From Bacteriovorax sp. BSW11_IV (lineage in GTDB: Bacteria; Bdellovibrionota; Bacteriovoracia; Bacteriovoracales; Bacteriovoracaceae), in contig NZ_AUNE01000011.1 in the NCBI RefSeq assembly GCF_000447755.1, positions 1 through 64,000 of the forward strand: a stretch of 64,000 nucleotides of DNA. The letters run 5' to 3'. The position numbers and the translations under genes are program-made. Positions 9,062 through 18,216 of this stretch are shown one piece after another (the stretch's first letter is position 1; the number at the start of each line of letters is the position of its first letter). Below the pieces are notes generated by a model. It was not told where the DNA came from and searched no databases. It was given only the letters and a program-made list of their open reading frames with translations.

Positions 9062-9871
9062 TTATGGGGATTTATTAATTTTTTGATAGACATAATTAGG
9101 ATAAACAATTTTTTCTAAGAATAATCCATAGGATGGAACGATAAAACCGAGCTTAAGATTAGATTGAGGTTGAAAAGATTCAGAAATATTATGCCTATCA
9201 TTCGTGCCAATCCCAATATTAATCAGTGTTCCCACCATCAGACGTACCATTTGCTTCAAAAAACCATTGCCTCTAAAGACAAATGCATCAACATAAATTT
9301 CTGGATGAAAGGGGTGTGAAACATTACGGAGAATTTCGGCATGAAAGATTTCACGAGTGTAACCGCTCTTGGTGTCACTTCTGTATTGAAAGTTGTGAAA
9401 GCTATGAACGCCAATAAATTCTTTAATGGCAAGATTCATTTCTTCATAATTGAGCTCTTCTTGGAAGTGAACTGCATGTTGAGTAATGAGTGTGGCATTA
9501 TTGTCGCGGCCACTTGTGAAGTAATAGCGATATTCTTTTTCTATTACACTTAAGGCCACTTTAAATCTTGGATCAATGAAACAAACTTCAAGCAATTCAA
9601 TTTCTTTTGGCAATTCTTCCTGCCATTTTTGTTTTAGCTCTTCTGGATTCCATTTCTCATTAAGACTTAGTTTGAAATATTGGGCAAGGGCATGAACACC
9701 ACTATCTGTTCTAGAGGCCCCAAAAGTAAAAATATCTGTTTCTATAAAGCGCAATAATGTCTCTTCAAGAACTCCTTGAATGGTGGGGAAGTACTTCTGC
9801 TTTTGCCAGCCATGATAGTTGTGGCCGTCATATTGAAGCTTTATTAAATAGTGGTATTTTCCGCGTGCCAT
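9062..9871 (-). CDS. truA: tRNA pseudouridine(38-40) synthase TruA
   Basis: The 269-residue protein matches TruA in length and order. The catalytic Asp56 is in FGASRTDSGVHALAQ, and HNYHGWQ near the N-terminus, HSFHNFQ and GNGFLKQMVRLMVGTL are typical TruA blocks. It makes pseudouridine in the tRNA anticodon stem-loop. It stands alone, between the Hpt gene and the divergent TetR gene. No strong ribosome binding site precedes the ATG; a CATAAT lies eight bases upstream of it and a TATAAA about 20 bases upstream, so the leader may be very short. Confidence 0.93.
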   Translation of the reverse strand: MARGKYHYLIKLQYDGHNYHGWQKQKYFPTIQGVLEETLLRFIETDIFTFGASRTDSGVHALAQYFKLSLNEKWNPEELKQKWQEELPKEIELLEVCFIDPRFKVALSVIEKEYRYYFTSGRDNNATLITQHAVHFQEELNYEEMNLAIKEFIGVHSFHNFQYRSDTKSGYTREIFHAEILRNVSHPFHPEIYVDAFVFRGNGFLKQMVRLMVGTLINIGIGTNDRHNISESFQPQSNLKLGFIVPSYGLFLEKIVYPNYVYQKINKSP

Positions 9872-9956
9872 GACGGGAAATTATGGCACTTTTTATACTA
9901 TCTGGCCAAGTGTCCATCTTGAATTTTCGGTCAGTTACTTCATTACTTGTTTTTGA

Positions 9957-9969
9957 TGACTAATGGTCA
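9957..9969. promoter_or_regulatory. Short palindrome TGAC-TAATG-GTCA upstream of tetR-like gene
   Basis: The inverted repeat has four-base arms and a five-base spacer and lies about 50 bases before the TetR-type gene, between it and truA. TetR proteins often bind palindromes in their own promoter region, so this is a possible operator. The arms are short and such a match can arise by chance. Confidence 0.25.
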
Positions 9970-10017
9970 CTAGAATGTTATTTGTTTAAGTTCGAACTTT
10001 TTTGGAGGTTGAACAAT

Positions 10018-10695
10018 ATGAAACCACTCAATGCTGATGCCTCAAAGGTGAGAAGGCGCTCACGTACGGCCAGCGAAAAAAATGAAAAGAAGAAGAAAAT
10101 TGTAGAAACCGCCTTAAATCTACTTTTTGAAGAACAGGGTGGAGAACTACCTTCCGTTGACCGAATTGCGAAATCCAGTTCAGTGGCCAAGGGAACCATT
10201 TACTTATACTTCAAGACTAAGGAGGAGATTTTCCTTTATGCCCTTGATGTCTATTTTAAAAATTGGTTCGAAGAAATTTGTCATGAATTAAGAGACACTG
10301 GAGTTCGTGAGGCCAAAGACTTTGCAGTGTGCTTTTCAAGACCGGTCCTTGAGAACGAGCAATTTTTGAAACTCGCTTCAATGAAAAGAATGGTTTTCCA
10401 AAGAGGACTATCTGAAGACTTGATTCGCGATCATAAAAATATGATCATCGATGGGGTAAAATCAGTCGCTGGCGAAATTTCAAAGATATCAGGTCGCGAT
10501 ATGGTTAAATGCGAAAAGCTCATCATGCGCTGTTACGCCGTTGTCCTAGGCTGTCACTACACTTCGTATCCCCCTAGAGGAGACTTAACAATTCTCTCAG
10601 CAGAAGAAAGATCAGTTCTTGTTTTAAACCTTGAAGAAGATATCCATTACATTCTAAAATGCTTGTGGACAAACTTTTTACAGGAGAATTCATGA
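10018..10695 (+). CDS. TetR/AcrR family transcriptional regulator
   Basis: The N-terminal helix-turn-helix is typical: IVETALNLLFEEQG, PSVDRIAKSSSVAKGTIYLYFKTKEEIF. The C-terminal ligand-binding part is not conserved enough to name an effector. ATG 10018 is preferred over TTG 9982 because TTTTGGAGG lies just upstream. The very basic N-terminus (KVRRRSRTASEKNEKKKK) may add DNA contacts. The stop overlaps the SDR gene start by four bases, so the regulator and dehydrogenase form one operon, and the SDR may handle the regulator's ligand or lipid pathway (inference). Confidence 0.9.
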   Translation: MKPLNADASKVRRRSRTASEKNEKKKKIVETALNLLFEEQGGELPSVDRIAKSSSVAKGTIYLYFKTKEEIFLYALDVYFKNWFEEICHELRDTGVREAKDFAVCFSRPVLENEQFLKLASMKRMVFQRGLSEDLIRDHKNMIIDGVKSVAGEISKISGRDMVKCEKLIMRCYAVVLGCHYTSYPPRGDLTILSAEERSVLVLNLEEDIHYILKCLWTNFLQENS

Positions 10696-11354
10696 GCACA
10701 GTTGTAATCACTGGTGGAAATAGAGGGATTGGTCTAGAGCTGGCGAAAATTTATCGCGAACGCAATGATGAAGTATATATTATTTGTCGCACAGAAACAG
10801 ATGAGGCCAAAGAGATTGGGGCCCAGGTTATTAGTGGTATTGATGTAACAGATGAAAAGTCTATTGCATTAGCTGTAGCTCAAATCCCAAATGAAAAGAT
10901 TGATATTTTGATTAATAATGCAGGAGTCTTTTTAAATGAAACTCTAGGCGATATGAATCTTGAAACAATTGAAAAACAATTTCAGGTAAACACATTAGCG
11001 CCATTGAAAGTTACAATGAGTTTTTTATCTAAGTTAAAGTCAGGTTCAAAACTTTTGATGATGTCTTCACGAATGGGTTCTCTTGAGGACAATACTTCAG
11101 GGTCATATTATGGCTATAGAATGTCAAAAGCAGGCCTTAATGCTTTTACAAGATCTCTTGCTGTAGACTTGAAAGGAAAAGGTATCAGTGTTGGTATTCT
11201 TCATCCTGGATACGTTAAAACACGCATGACTGATTTTCATGGAGAAATTACTCCAGAGGAAGCGGCCTGTGGTTTAACTAAAGTTATTGATGGATTAGAT
11301 TTAGAAAATAGTGGAAGCTTCTGGCACAGTAATGGTCAAAAGCTTCCATGGTAG
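10692..11354 (+). CDS. Short-chain dehydrogenase/reductase (SDR)
   Basis: The protein of about 220 residues has the NAD(P)-binding motif TGGNRGIG, the NNAG motif, the catalytic Ser in LMMSSRMG and YxxxK in YGYRMSKAGLNAF. It resembles the C-factor-like SDR subgroup in size. ATG 10692 overlaps the tetR stop (ATGA) and has CAGGAG upstream; the upstream TTG 10659 is unlikely. The substrate is unknown. A perfect hairpin follows the stop within the end of the convergent gene. Confidence 0.88.
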   Translation: MSTVVITGGNRGIGLELAKIYRERNDEVYIICRTETDEAKEIGAQVISGIDVTDEKSIALAVAQIPNEKIDILINNAGVFLNETLGDMNLETIEKQFQVNTLAPLKVTMSFLSKLKSGSKLLMMSSRMGSLEDNTSGSYYGYRMSKAGLNAFTRSLAVDLKGKGISVGILHPGYVKTRMTDFHGEITPEEAACGLTKVIDGLDLENSGSFWHSNGQKLPW

Positions 11355-11360
11355 ATTGAT

Positions 11361-11741
11361 TTAGATAAGGCCGAGTTCTCGGCCTTTTCTCATAAGTTCG
11401 GCCTTTTCGTCTTCACTCATATTTTGAAACATTTGTTGCATCTGTTGTAGTTCTTCAGTACTCATTTTTCCCATCATTTCTTGGGCCTGTTTCATAAGAT
11501 CGGGATTTGCGAATGGGCCTGCTTGTTCTTGCTGGGCAAGTTCTTTCGAGAAAATGATTTTTTCAACTTGAATATCGGCATTGATTTGATGAATTTCTTT
11601 CATCTGATCGAGAACCTTATTAAAATTGAGTCCTCTGTTATCTGCCGCTTCGTACATCTTTTCAACGGGCAGCGAAACCTTCTTTGATGGAAAACCATGC
11701 CCTTCAAGTGTTTTCATAATTTTTTCAATAAACTCGTCCAC
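11361..11741 (-). CDS. Small Gln/Met-rich hypothetical protein
   Basis: The 126-residue cytoplasmic protein starts at a GTG preceded by AGGAGG. The C-terminal half is rich in Gln, Met and Glu (residues about 85-115), predicted as amphipathic helix, and resembles the helical Sti1/DP2-like segments of co-chaperones only in style. No known family is recognised. Its last codons form one arm of the terminator-like hairpin used by the convergent SDR gene. Confidence 0.65.
   Translation of the reverse strand: MDEFIEKIMKTLEGHGFPSKKVSLPVEKMYEAADNRGLNFNKVLDQMKEIHQINADIQVEKIIFSKELAQQEQAGPFANPDLMKQAQEMMGKMSTEELQQMQQMFQNMSEDEKAELMRKGRELGLI
11367..11389 (+). terminator. Hairpin AAGGCCGAG-CTCGGCCTT inside the end of the convergent gene
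   Basis: A perfect nine-base self-complementary stem lies at 11367-11386, followed by TTC. It can end transcription of the SDR gene while also encoding the last residues of the minus-strand gene. The T-run is short, so efficiency is uncertain. Confidence 0.5.
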
Positions 11742-11911
11742 AAATCCTCCTAAAGACCATATTCACAGGCACTTTAAATGGTTTTGCTCTAAAAATGAAG
11801 AAAAAATTGAGAACGAGAAATTTAGAACTCTGAAATTTCCATAAATTACAAATTTAGGCCCACTTAATATCAATTAATTGGATAATAAGATGAAGTGTCC
11901 AAGAGGTTGCT

Positions 11912-12280
11912 ATGAGAAATATTCTGCTTGTTGATGATGAAACAGATATGTTTCCCTTATTCAATATCAAGTTTAAAAAAGAAATTAAAAAGGGAGAAGT
12001 GAAGTTTATTTTCTTCTCCTCAAGTATTGATGCTCTGAATTTCATTAAAGGAGCAAGTCCAGAAGATTTTGAATTAGTTATTAGTGATATCAGCATGCCT
12101 GATATGGATGGATTAGAACTTCTTAGAGAGATAAAACTTAATGACTTAAAACAAAAGGTCTATATCATATCAGGACTTAAAAACGAAGCTCTTGTAGACA
12201 GGGCCAGGGGTCTAGGAGCAGCAGGTTTTTTAGACAAGCCTATCGATTTTAATGAACTCAAAGAGCTGATTTTGTCATGA
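11912..12280 (+). CDS. Stand-alone response regulator receiver (CheY-like)
   Basis: The 122-residue protein is a receiver domain only. The acidic pair is in LLVDDETD, phospho-Asp59 in VISDISMPDMDG, Ser87 in YIISGL and Lys109 in GFLDKPID; all catalytic residues are intact. There is no output domain, so it acts through protein contacts. No kinase gene is adjacent. AGAGG precedes the ATG. The stop overlaps the convergent DUF2254 gene by six bases. Confidence 0.92.
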   Translation: MRNILLVDDETDMFPLFNIKFKKEIKKGEVKFIFFSSSIDALNFIKGASPEDFELVISDISMPDMDGLELLREIKLNDLKQKVYIISGLKNEALVDRARGLGAAGFLDKPIDFNELKELILS

Positions 12281-13747
12281 AGCTTTTTTCATTTTAAAAT
12301 AGTTAGAAGCTAGTTTCGTGGCCCCTTCACTCATATGAGAAAAGCTTAAAAGGCGATCATTGAGTTCCCAATGCATTTCTCTTTTGTAACATAGAAGCTC
12401 TCTTGTTGAAGCTTTTAGATGATCTTCATTTTTTATAAACTCACTAAATAACAGGGCCGCAAGATCTTCTTTCTTACGAGAGAGGGCCTCCCAGTAGGCC
12501 TTAGTCATTGTTTTGAAATAAATAGGCCCAACTTTGGATTCAAAAAACGTCGTGTCCATATTGGGAAGAATTGCATCTTTTAAAAAACTCGTCGCAATAT
12601 CTTCACCTTCATAAGAAAAGTACAGAACAATTCGCCCTAGATCAAAGAGCATGCTCTCTAAGGCGACAGTTTGATGTTTTTTAGAAGCGATTTGGGCATA
12701 ATGTAAAAAGCTTCTGGTTGCAAAATGTATATGCTGGCCGTCCGTCGGAATAAGCTCAATGGCAAGCCGATAGTAGTAACTTAAGGTCTGGATTTTTTCA
12801 TAATTTTCTTGATCGATGGCATTTCTAAAAAGAGCATTGAGGGTCATAAGATGCAACTCGACAACATTATCTCTTTTTTGTTCGATGGCCTCATCTAGTG
12901 TTTCAAGTATTTTTTCACAATAAAAAGGAATGACATCATTTTGATTACTGGAAAGCCCATTGAGAATTTTTGTAAGCCTTCCAATAAAATAGGCCTCTGG
13001 CCAATCTTTTTCTTTTTCGAGATAGAATCGTGCTTCTTGAGTCATTCCAGGGACAAAGAAAGGCTCATAAAGACGCCATGTACTTTTCTCATTGTTGTAA
13101 TTATGAATAAGGTGAGTGACGACCTCGTAAGACTCGCTTAGAACAAGAAGCAAGAGTCCTTTGTCATTTCGCTGGGCGGCCGTATAGGCCATGTTAGAGA
13201 GGACTTCAAAGCTGTGAAAGGTACTCGACTTATAATCGTAGTCCACTTTCTTGTCTCTTATAATAGATAATCGTGAAATAATTTGTTTTCTTAAAATGGG
13301 TAAAAAGAAAGTTGGCTTTATAAATTGGCTAACGTAGTACAAATAAGGAATAATTCCACCCACTGCCAGAATACAAAAAATAAATGAGGTAACATACAAA
13401 ACCTTAGACCAAATATTGTGATGTGGAACGAGCCCCCCTAATATAATGGTGAGATTCGCGAGAAGAATAAAACCCATGCCAAGAATTGTTAAAGGATGTT
13501 CTACAAAAATTTTCGCAAGCCTTGGGGTGTAGAGGTTTGATGTTAGAGTAATTATGAGCGCCATGGAGGTCAAAAGGGCCCCAAAGAAGCCGTTGAGAAT
13601 CCTACTTGTGGCATTGATCCCAATTACGGCATTATTATCACTTCCATTATTTGAAATGATAAAGAATACGCCAAAGCTTATGGCAAAAAACAATATGATT
13701 AGGGGCGTGAATCTGTATAGAAGATTCGCGGTCCATTTTTCTTTCAT
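12275..13747 (-). CDS. DUF2254 family membrane protein
   Basis: About 490 residues. Four hydrophobic helices occupy roughly the first 140 residues, including TLTSNLYTPRLAKIF, the conserved block of DUF2254 proteins. The rest is a large soluble helical domain. The function of the family is unknown. I prefer ATG 13747 (MKEKW) to the upstream TTG 13756; both follow the PH-like gene within 12 bases, so the two genes form an operon. The protein probably sits in the inner membrane with a cytoplasmic C-terminal domain. Confidence 0.75.
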   Translation of the reverse strand: MKEKWTANLLYRFTPLIILFFAISFGVFFIISNNGSDNNAVIGINATSRILNGFFGALLTSMALIITLTSNLYTPRLAKIFVEHPLTILGMGFILLANLTIILGGLVPHHNIWSKVLYVTSFIFCILAVGGIIPYLYYVSQFIKPTFFLPILRKQIISRLSIIRDKKVDYDYKSSTFHSFEVLSNMAYTAAQRNDKGLLLLVLSESYEVVTHLIHNYNNEKSTWRLYEPFFVPGMTQEARFYLEKEKDWPEAYFIGRLTKILNGLSSNQNDVIPFYCEKILETLDEAIEQKRDNVVELHLMTLNALFRNAIDQENYEKIQTLSYYYRLAIELIPTDGQHIHFATRSFLHYAQIASKKHQTVALESMLFDLGRIVLYFSYEGEDIATSFLKDAILPNMDTTFFESKVGPIYFKTMTKAYWEALSRKKEDLAALLFSEFIKNEDHLKASTRELLCYKREMHWELNDRLLSFSHMSEGATKLASNYFKMKKAS

Positions 13748-13758
13748 GGAACTCAACT

Positions 13759-14514
13759 TTAAAAAGATTCATCAAGTTTTTTATTAGGCTCTAAGACTTT
13801 GTAAAACATCTCAATTTTAATGTGTCTACTAGTTCTAACACTGACAATAAAATCACTGTCATTGAACTCCACGCTGTAGGTTTTTCTTCCGTGGCCATCT
13901 GAAAAATTATTGAAGCTATTTATTATGCGCAAGCTTTTAAATTCACTTCTCTCTAAGTCTCTGGTCACCATTCCTGCATAATCGAAGAAGAAAATTCTTT
14001 TGTCTGTTACCGTGAGAACTCCATATGTGTGTTTAGAAAAACTAGGGCAATAGCGCCCTTGTAAGGCCGCCTGTATTCTTTCTCCAGGGTAAAGCAAATT
14101 TGGCAATGTGAGAAAACGGGCAATGATTGAAGGTGGAAACATTTTTTTACATTCAATATCTTTCAAATCAACAATATCCTTCAAAAAGCTATCGATTTGT
14201 TTTTTTCCTAGAAGTTTTCCTTTGAGATAAAAGTAAACTTCCTCCGCACTTGTTAAGTCATCATCTATGGCATAACTATAAGTTGTCTTGTCATCAGCAA
14301 GCTCAATAGTTCCATGCTCTTCATTTCCTTTGGGGATACGAGGCATTGAAATATTTTTGATAAATTTAAAAGGGATCTGATGAATTATTTTTGAATGTTC
14401 GGTGAAGACGCAGTCTTCCTTCGTTGCATAGAGTCTGCCGTTCATTCCTTTGTACTTAGTATTGATGTAAAAAGGGGTTAGTCTGTCTAGTTCATCCATT
14501 GATAGCGCACCCAT
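13759..14514 (-). CDS. Protein with PH-like (YokE-type) domain
   Basis: The 251-residue protein has a C-terminal half, LYPGERIQAAL then GVLTVTDKRIFFFDY and RSEFKSLRI, with the strand pattern of bacterial PH-like domains (bPH/YokE). The N-terminal half (GMNGRLYATKEDCVFTEHSK) may be a second, weaker copy. There are no membrane segments. AAGGAG precedes the ATG. It is directly upstream of the DUF2254 membrane protein, so it may bind that protein or the membrane surface (inference). Confidence 0.55.
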   Translation of the reverse strand: MGALSMDELDRLTPFYINTKYKGMNGRLYATKEDCVFTEHSKIIHQIPFKFIKNISMPRIPKGNEEHGTIELADDKTTYSYAIDDDLTSAEEVYFYLKGKLLGKKQIDSFLKDIVDLKDIECKKMFPPSIIARFLTLPNLLYPGERIQAALQGRYCPSFSKHTYGVLTVTDKRIFFFDYAGMVTRDLERSEFKSLRIINSFNNFSDGHGRKTYSVEFNDSDFIVSVRTSRHIKIEMFYKVLEPNKKLDESF

Positions 14515-14671
14515 GATAATACTCCTTCTGGTCGTGAATTCGTCGAAATTATTGAAATTTTACCCTAATGGGCCTACAGTAATTTTGAATATATGTTAAA
14601 GGATTCTTACGATGACGGAATTTCATAGACTTTTGTAAATAAAATTCTTTTTAAAATATAAGGGAGCTATC

Positions 14672-15562
14672 GTGGCGAAAAAAGGACAAGAGGGTTTTGA
14701 GGATTTCTTTAGAGAGTATTATGGAACTCGCTGGGATGACTTGAAGTCGGCATTGGCCGCTAATGATATGAAAACTCTACGTAAGAATATTTGGGTAGAT
14801 TTCCCCACTCCTAAAGGACTTGAGCAGTTGTCGTGGCTTAAGGACTGCTTTGTAAAGAATTCTTCATATGACGATTCTTTTGATCGCAAGCTCGATGAAA
14901 ATGGCCTTCGTTATTTTTATCCTATGGATCCCGCAAGTGTGATTGTCGCCAGATCATTGAATATTGCTGATGAAGGTGTCGTACTTGATATGTGTGCAGC
15001 ACCAGGCGGAAAGACTCTAATTCTTTTTGAAACGATGAATGGCAAAGGAGAGCTTTTTTGCAATGAAGTTTCACGAAATAGAAGGGATCGCCTCAAATCC
15101 GTAATTCGCGAGTATATTCCAGATCGATTGAGAGAGGCCATTACTGTTAAAGGTATTGATGGCCTTCAGTATGGGCTACAGATGAAAGATCATTTTGATG
15201 CTATCTTAGTCGATGCGCCTTGTTCTGGTGAAAAGCATATTATTCAAGCTCCAAGTGAAGTTGAAAAATGGTCAGAAAAAAGAACTAAGCGTCTTGCGGG
15301 CTTGCAATTTGGGCTCGTATGTTCGGCCCTTCTCGCCTTAAAGTCTGGTGGTGAGATGGTTTATTCAACTTGCAGTATTTCTCCTTTTGAAAACGATGGT
15401 GTGCTTGAAAAACTAGAAAAGAAAAAAGGTGAAAATTTTAAATTCCTACCTCTTGAAGGTGAGATGTATGAAAAAGGAGAGAGGACTAAGTATGGCGTCC
15501 TCTTTCTTCCTGATAAATGTGGATTTGGCCCATTATTTGTGAGTCGAATACAAAAAAATTAA
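14672..15562 (+). CDS. RNA (cytosine-5) methyltransferase, NOL1/NOP2/Sun (RsmB/NSUN) family
   Basis: The 296-residue protein starts at GTG after AAGGGAGC. SAM motif I is VLDMCAAPGGKTL, the DAPCSG motif and the YSTCS motif supply the two conserved cysteines of the m5C mechanism, and the order is normal. The short N-terminus lacks the NusB-like domain of RsmB and the PUA-like tail of RsmF, so it is closer in build to compact NSUN enzymes. The target RNA is not known; rRNA is most likely. It converges on the ABC operon, the stops sharing TTAA. Confidence 0.88.
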   Translation: MAKKGQEGFEDFFREYYGTRWDDLKSALAANDMKTLRKNIWVDFPTPKGLEQLSWLKDCFVKNSSYDDSFDRKLDENGLRYFYPMDPASVIVARSLNIADEGVVLDMCAAPGGKTLILFETMNGKGELFCNEVSRNRRDRLKSVIREYIPDRLREAITVKGIDGLQYGLQMKDHFDAILVDAPCSGEKHIIQAPSEVEKWSEKRTKRLAGLQFGLVCSALLALKSGGEMVYSTCSISPFENDGVLEKLEKKKGENFKFLPLEGEMYEKGERTKYGVLFLPDKCGFGPLFVSRIQKN

Positions 15563-16350
15563 CTTGAGGCCGAATCATATCTTCTTAAAGCTATATCCCA
15601 AAGTTTTAAGAGTAAGAAATAGAAGATAATAATGGCGCCAATAAGTAAAAGAATATTTTCATATAGTTTATTGTCATAAAGAAATCTTACTGGAGCAGAA
15701 CCAATGACTAAAATTGGAAAAGCGATGGTAAATACCTTTTTGATTGTTCTTTGATAAATATAGTCCGGCCAGCGAGAAACTTGCTGTAACTGCATTCTTA
15801 GAAAATTAATTCCAAGCCCTTCCGTAAGCCAGAACATACTCGTTGAGATCATAATTTCTAAGATGGCCAGTAGGATAAAGGCGAGTATTACAAGAAAGGG
15901 TAAGCTTATCCAAGACAGTGTCGTCAAATTCGCCTGTAATCCAAAATAAATAAGTGTCGCCCATGTTACAAAAATATTCAATGTACTTGAGGCCCTGAAA
16001 TATCTGAAGAAGACAATGAATATTGAGTGAACGGGTTTTAATAAAGTGTAATCTAGATTTCCTGTTCTAATATCAGTGGAGAGCATCCAAAAACTTTCAC
16101 TTAGAATAACCATATGCAGATGATCTACTGCAAGCATGAATGACACGAAGAACATCAGTTGGGCCTTATTCCATGGACCAATCATACTCACGTGATCATA
16201 GATGAAGCTCACTGTGGCCAGTGCACTGATATAGAAGACGATGTCCATAAGGATTAAGAGCACAAAATTTAATCTAAAACTCGCGGCCTCAGCAAAACTT
16301 GTCTCTATAAATTTTCGATAGACGCTAAGATAATGTTTAATAGTATTCAT
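15559..16350 (-). CDS. ABC-2 type permease (COG3694-like)
   Basis: The 263-residue membrane protein has six predicted hydrophobic segments, with charged ends. It is the third gene of a minus-strand ATPase-permease-permease operon matching the COG4586/COG4587/COG3694 export set. The segment STDIRTGNLDYTLLKPVHSI is the family's conserved cytoplasmic loop. It starts 16 bases after the upstream permease. The cargo is unknown; drug, lipid or polysaccharide export is possible. Confidence 0.82.
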   Translation of the reverse strand: MNTIKHYLSVYRKFIETSFAEAASFRLNFVLLILMDIVFYISALATVSFIYDHVSMIGPWNKAQLMFFVSFMLAVDHLHMVILSESFWMLSTDIRTGNLDYTLLKPVHSIFIVFFRYFRASSTLNIFVTWATLIYFGLQANLTTLSWISLPFLVILAFILLAILEIMISTSMFWLTEGLGINFLRMQLQQVSRWPDYIYQRTIKKVFTIAFPILVIGSAPVRFLYDNKLYENILLLIGAIIIFYFLLLKLWDIALRRYDSASS

Positions 16351-16366
16351 TTAATATATTCCCGTC

Positions 16367-17164
16367 CTACATTCCCGCTGCTGTATAGTTTTTTATCCCT
16401 TTTTTCCAAACAAGGTGATTTAAAACGAATGTAATTCCTATCCAAAAAGCTATAACCAAAAAGGCCTGCATCAAATGAGAATAGTCGCCACTAAAAACCT
16501 TAACAGGGTAGTAAGTCAGATAGGGAAATGGAGTGTAATTTAAAAAAGCAACAAACTTTTGAGGATAGAGCTCTAGCGGAATAATTGCTCCCGAAAGAAA
16601 ACCGGCCACAATCTGTAAGATTACTCTGAGCATCCAAGTTTCTTCTAACCAAAAACCTAGAATTCCTGTGAGATATTGCAAGAGATACCAGAATAGACTG
16701 ACATAGAAACAAAAAAGAAAACCAATACAAAGCGTAGAGAGTGTAAGAGAAGATATCACTCCAATGGCCAACAATATACCCAATGAAATGAGGGCTATAC
16801 AAAACTGTAGAATTTGAAAACTAAAAAAACTTGCCGTGTGAAATTCCCAAAAGTTAAAAGGGTAGATTAAATAAGTCGAAATTCTTCCCAATCTAATATC
16901 TTCTGATAAATTCATTGCCGTATGCCCTTGGGCCACGAGACCTACGATAAGAGTCCACACGTGATAATTAATCATCCCTTGGAAATCATAACCCTGAATA
17001 ACCTTGTGGGGCTCTTGCGAAAAGATCGCTGACCAAAGACTATATTTTATAAAGAAAAAAACAATGGCCGGGCCAATAACTTGTAAAAAAAAGTTTAAAC
17101 GATAGGCAGTGTATCTAGACCAACTGATACGCATGGTTTGCCACCACTTAAGAAGATTCGCCAT
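16367..17164 (-). CDS. ABC-2 type permease (COG4587-like)
   Basis: The 265-residue membrane protein has about six helices and the matching loop SEDIRLGRISTYLIYPFNFW, parallel to the loop of the next permease, so the two are distant homologues forming a heterodimer. Its ATG overlaps the ATPase stop by one base (TAATG), which points to coupled translation. It forms the membrane part of a three-gene exporter. Confidence 0.82.
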   Translation of the reverse strand: MANLLKWWQTMRISWSRYTAYRLNFFLQVIGPAIVFFFIKYSLWSAIFSQEPHKVIQGYDFQGMINYHVWTLIVGLVAQGHTAMNLSEDIRLGRISTYLIYPFNFWEFHTASFFSFQILQFCIALISLGILLAIGVISSLTLSTLCIGFLFCFYVSLFWYLLQYLTGILGFWLEETWMLRVILQIVAGFLSGAIIPLELYPQKFVAFLNYTPFPYLTYYPVKVFSGDYSHLMQAFLVIAFWIGITFVLNHLVWKKGIKNYTAAGM

Positions 17165-18177
17165 TATTTTTCTCCCTCTTGTGACGAATGATCTAAAATA
17201 ATATCAGGATTTGCCATAAGCGTTTTCATCACTTTTTCAATTGGCATTTTCTCGGTGTGAAATTCAATCACAGGAAATTTTGCCAAGATTTCACTAGAGA
17301 CATTTCTTAGTTGTTGTTCATCAAGTTTGATTTCAACTTCAGTTCTGTCTTCATTCCATGTGGAGTCTAATTCATTCCAGTATGAGTCATCGTGAATTGT
17401 TTTATCTTTGAAAGTAAAGTAAACACTTTTTTTCGTCCCAAGAATTTTCTCAAAATCATTTAACGGGCCGTCATAACCTTTTGTTCCTTTGAAAATTAGG
17501 ACAAGGCGATCACACAAGGCCTGTACATCCGCCATATAGTGAGATGTCAGAATAATCGTGATATTATTTTTTCTGTGATATTCCTTAATGAAATTTCTGA
17601 TATTTTCTTGGGCCACTAAATCGAGACCAATTGTGGGTTCATCTAAGAATATAATTTCAGGTGAATGGAGAAGACTGGCCATCAATTCCAGTTTCATCCT
17701 CTCTCCGAGTGAGAGTTTGCGCACATGAACATGAAGAAGGTCTTTAACGCCCAACAAAGTTGACATATATTCGACTTTTTCGCGAAATTCTTTTTCTGGA
17801 ATCTCATAATATTTTTGCAGAAGTGAGAATGAATCCATGGCCGGAATATCCCACCATAACTGAGATTTTTGCCCCATAACCAAAGCAATTTTTTTCCTAA
17901 ATTCTTTGCTTCTCTCTGATGGTCTATGACCATTCACTAAAAGTTCACCTTCTGAAGGAACAATGATACCTGTGAACATTTTCATAAGTGTCGTTTTTCC
18001 GGCACCATTTGGACCAAGAAGTCCAATGATCTCTCCCTTTTTTATGGAGAGATTAAATTGATTAACAGCACTTTTTTTTATGGGTACGCGATGGAAAAAA
18101 GATTTTAATGTTCCTGTGATTCCATCTTGTTTCTTGTAGCTAGTAAAGGATTTTGAAAGGTTTATGGCTTCTATCAT
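17164..18177 (-). CDS. ABC transporter ATP-binding protein (COG4586-like)
   Basis: The 337-residue protein has Walker A GLLGPNGAGKTTLMK, signature KLSLGERMKLEL, Walker B EIIFLDEPTIGLD and switch His in LTSHYMADV. Residues beyond about 240 form an extra domain typical of COG4586 ATPases. It energises the two permeases downstream on the same strand. It is divergent from the HtpX-like gene, with only 39 bases between the starts, so the promoters must overlap. Confidence 0.9.
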   Translation of the reverse strand: MIEAINLSKSFTSYKKQDGITGTLKSFFHRVPIKKSAVNQFNLSIKKGEIIGLLGPNGAGKTTLMKMFTGIIVPSEGELLVNGHRPSERSKEFRKKIALVMGQKSQLWWDIPAMDSFSLLQKYYEIPEKEFREKVEYMSTLLGVKDLLHVHVRKLSLGERMKLELMASLLHSPEIIFLDEPTIGLDLVAQENIRNFIKEYHRKNNITIILTSHYMADVQALCDRLVLIFKGTKGYDGPLNDFEKILGTKKSVYFTFKDKTIHDDSYWNELDSTWNEDRTEVEIKLDEQQLRNVSSEILAKFPVIEFHTEKMPIEKVMKTLMANPDIILDHSSQEGEK

Positions 18178-18179
18178 TA

Positions 18180-18210
18180 TTCACATCTTCTAAGAGTTTT
18201 AAGGTATAAT
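18180..18210 (+). promoter_or_regulatory. Promoter TTCACA-N19-TATAAT ending six bases before htpX-like ATG
   Basis: A perfect TATAAT at 18205-18210 lies six bases from ATG 18217; a -35-like TTCACA at 18180-18185 is 19 bases upstream, a little long. No ribosome binding site precedes the ATG. This fits leaderless transcription. It also overlaps the region that must drive the divergent ABC operon. Confidence 0.5.
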
Positions 18211-18216
18211 TAAATT

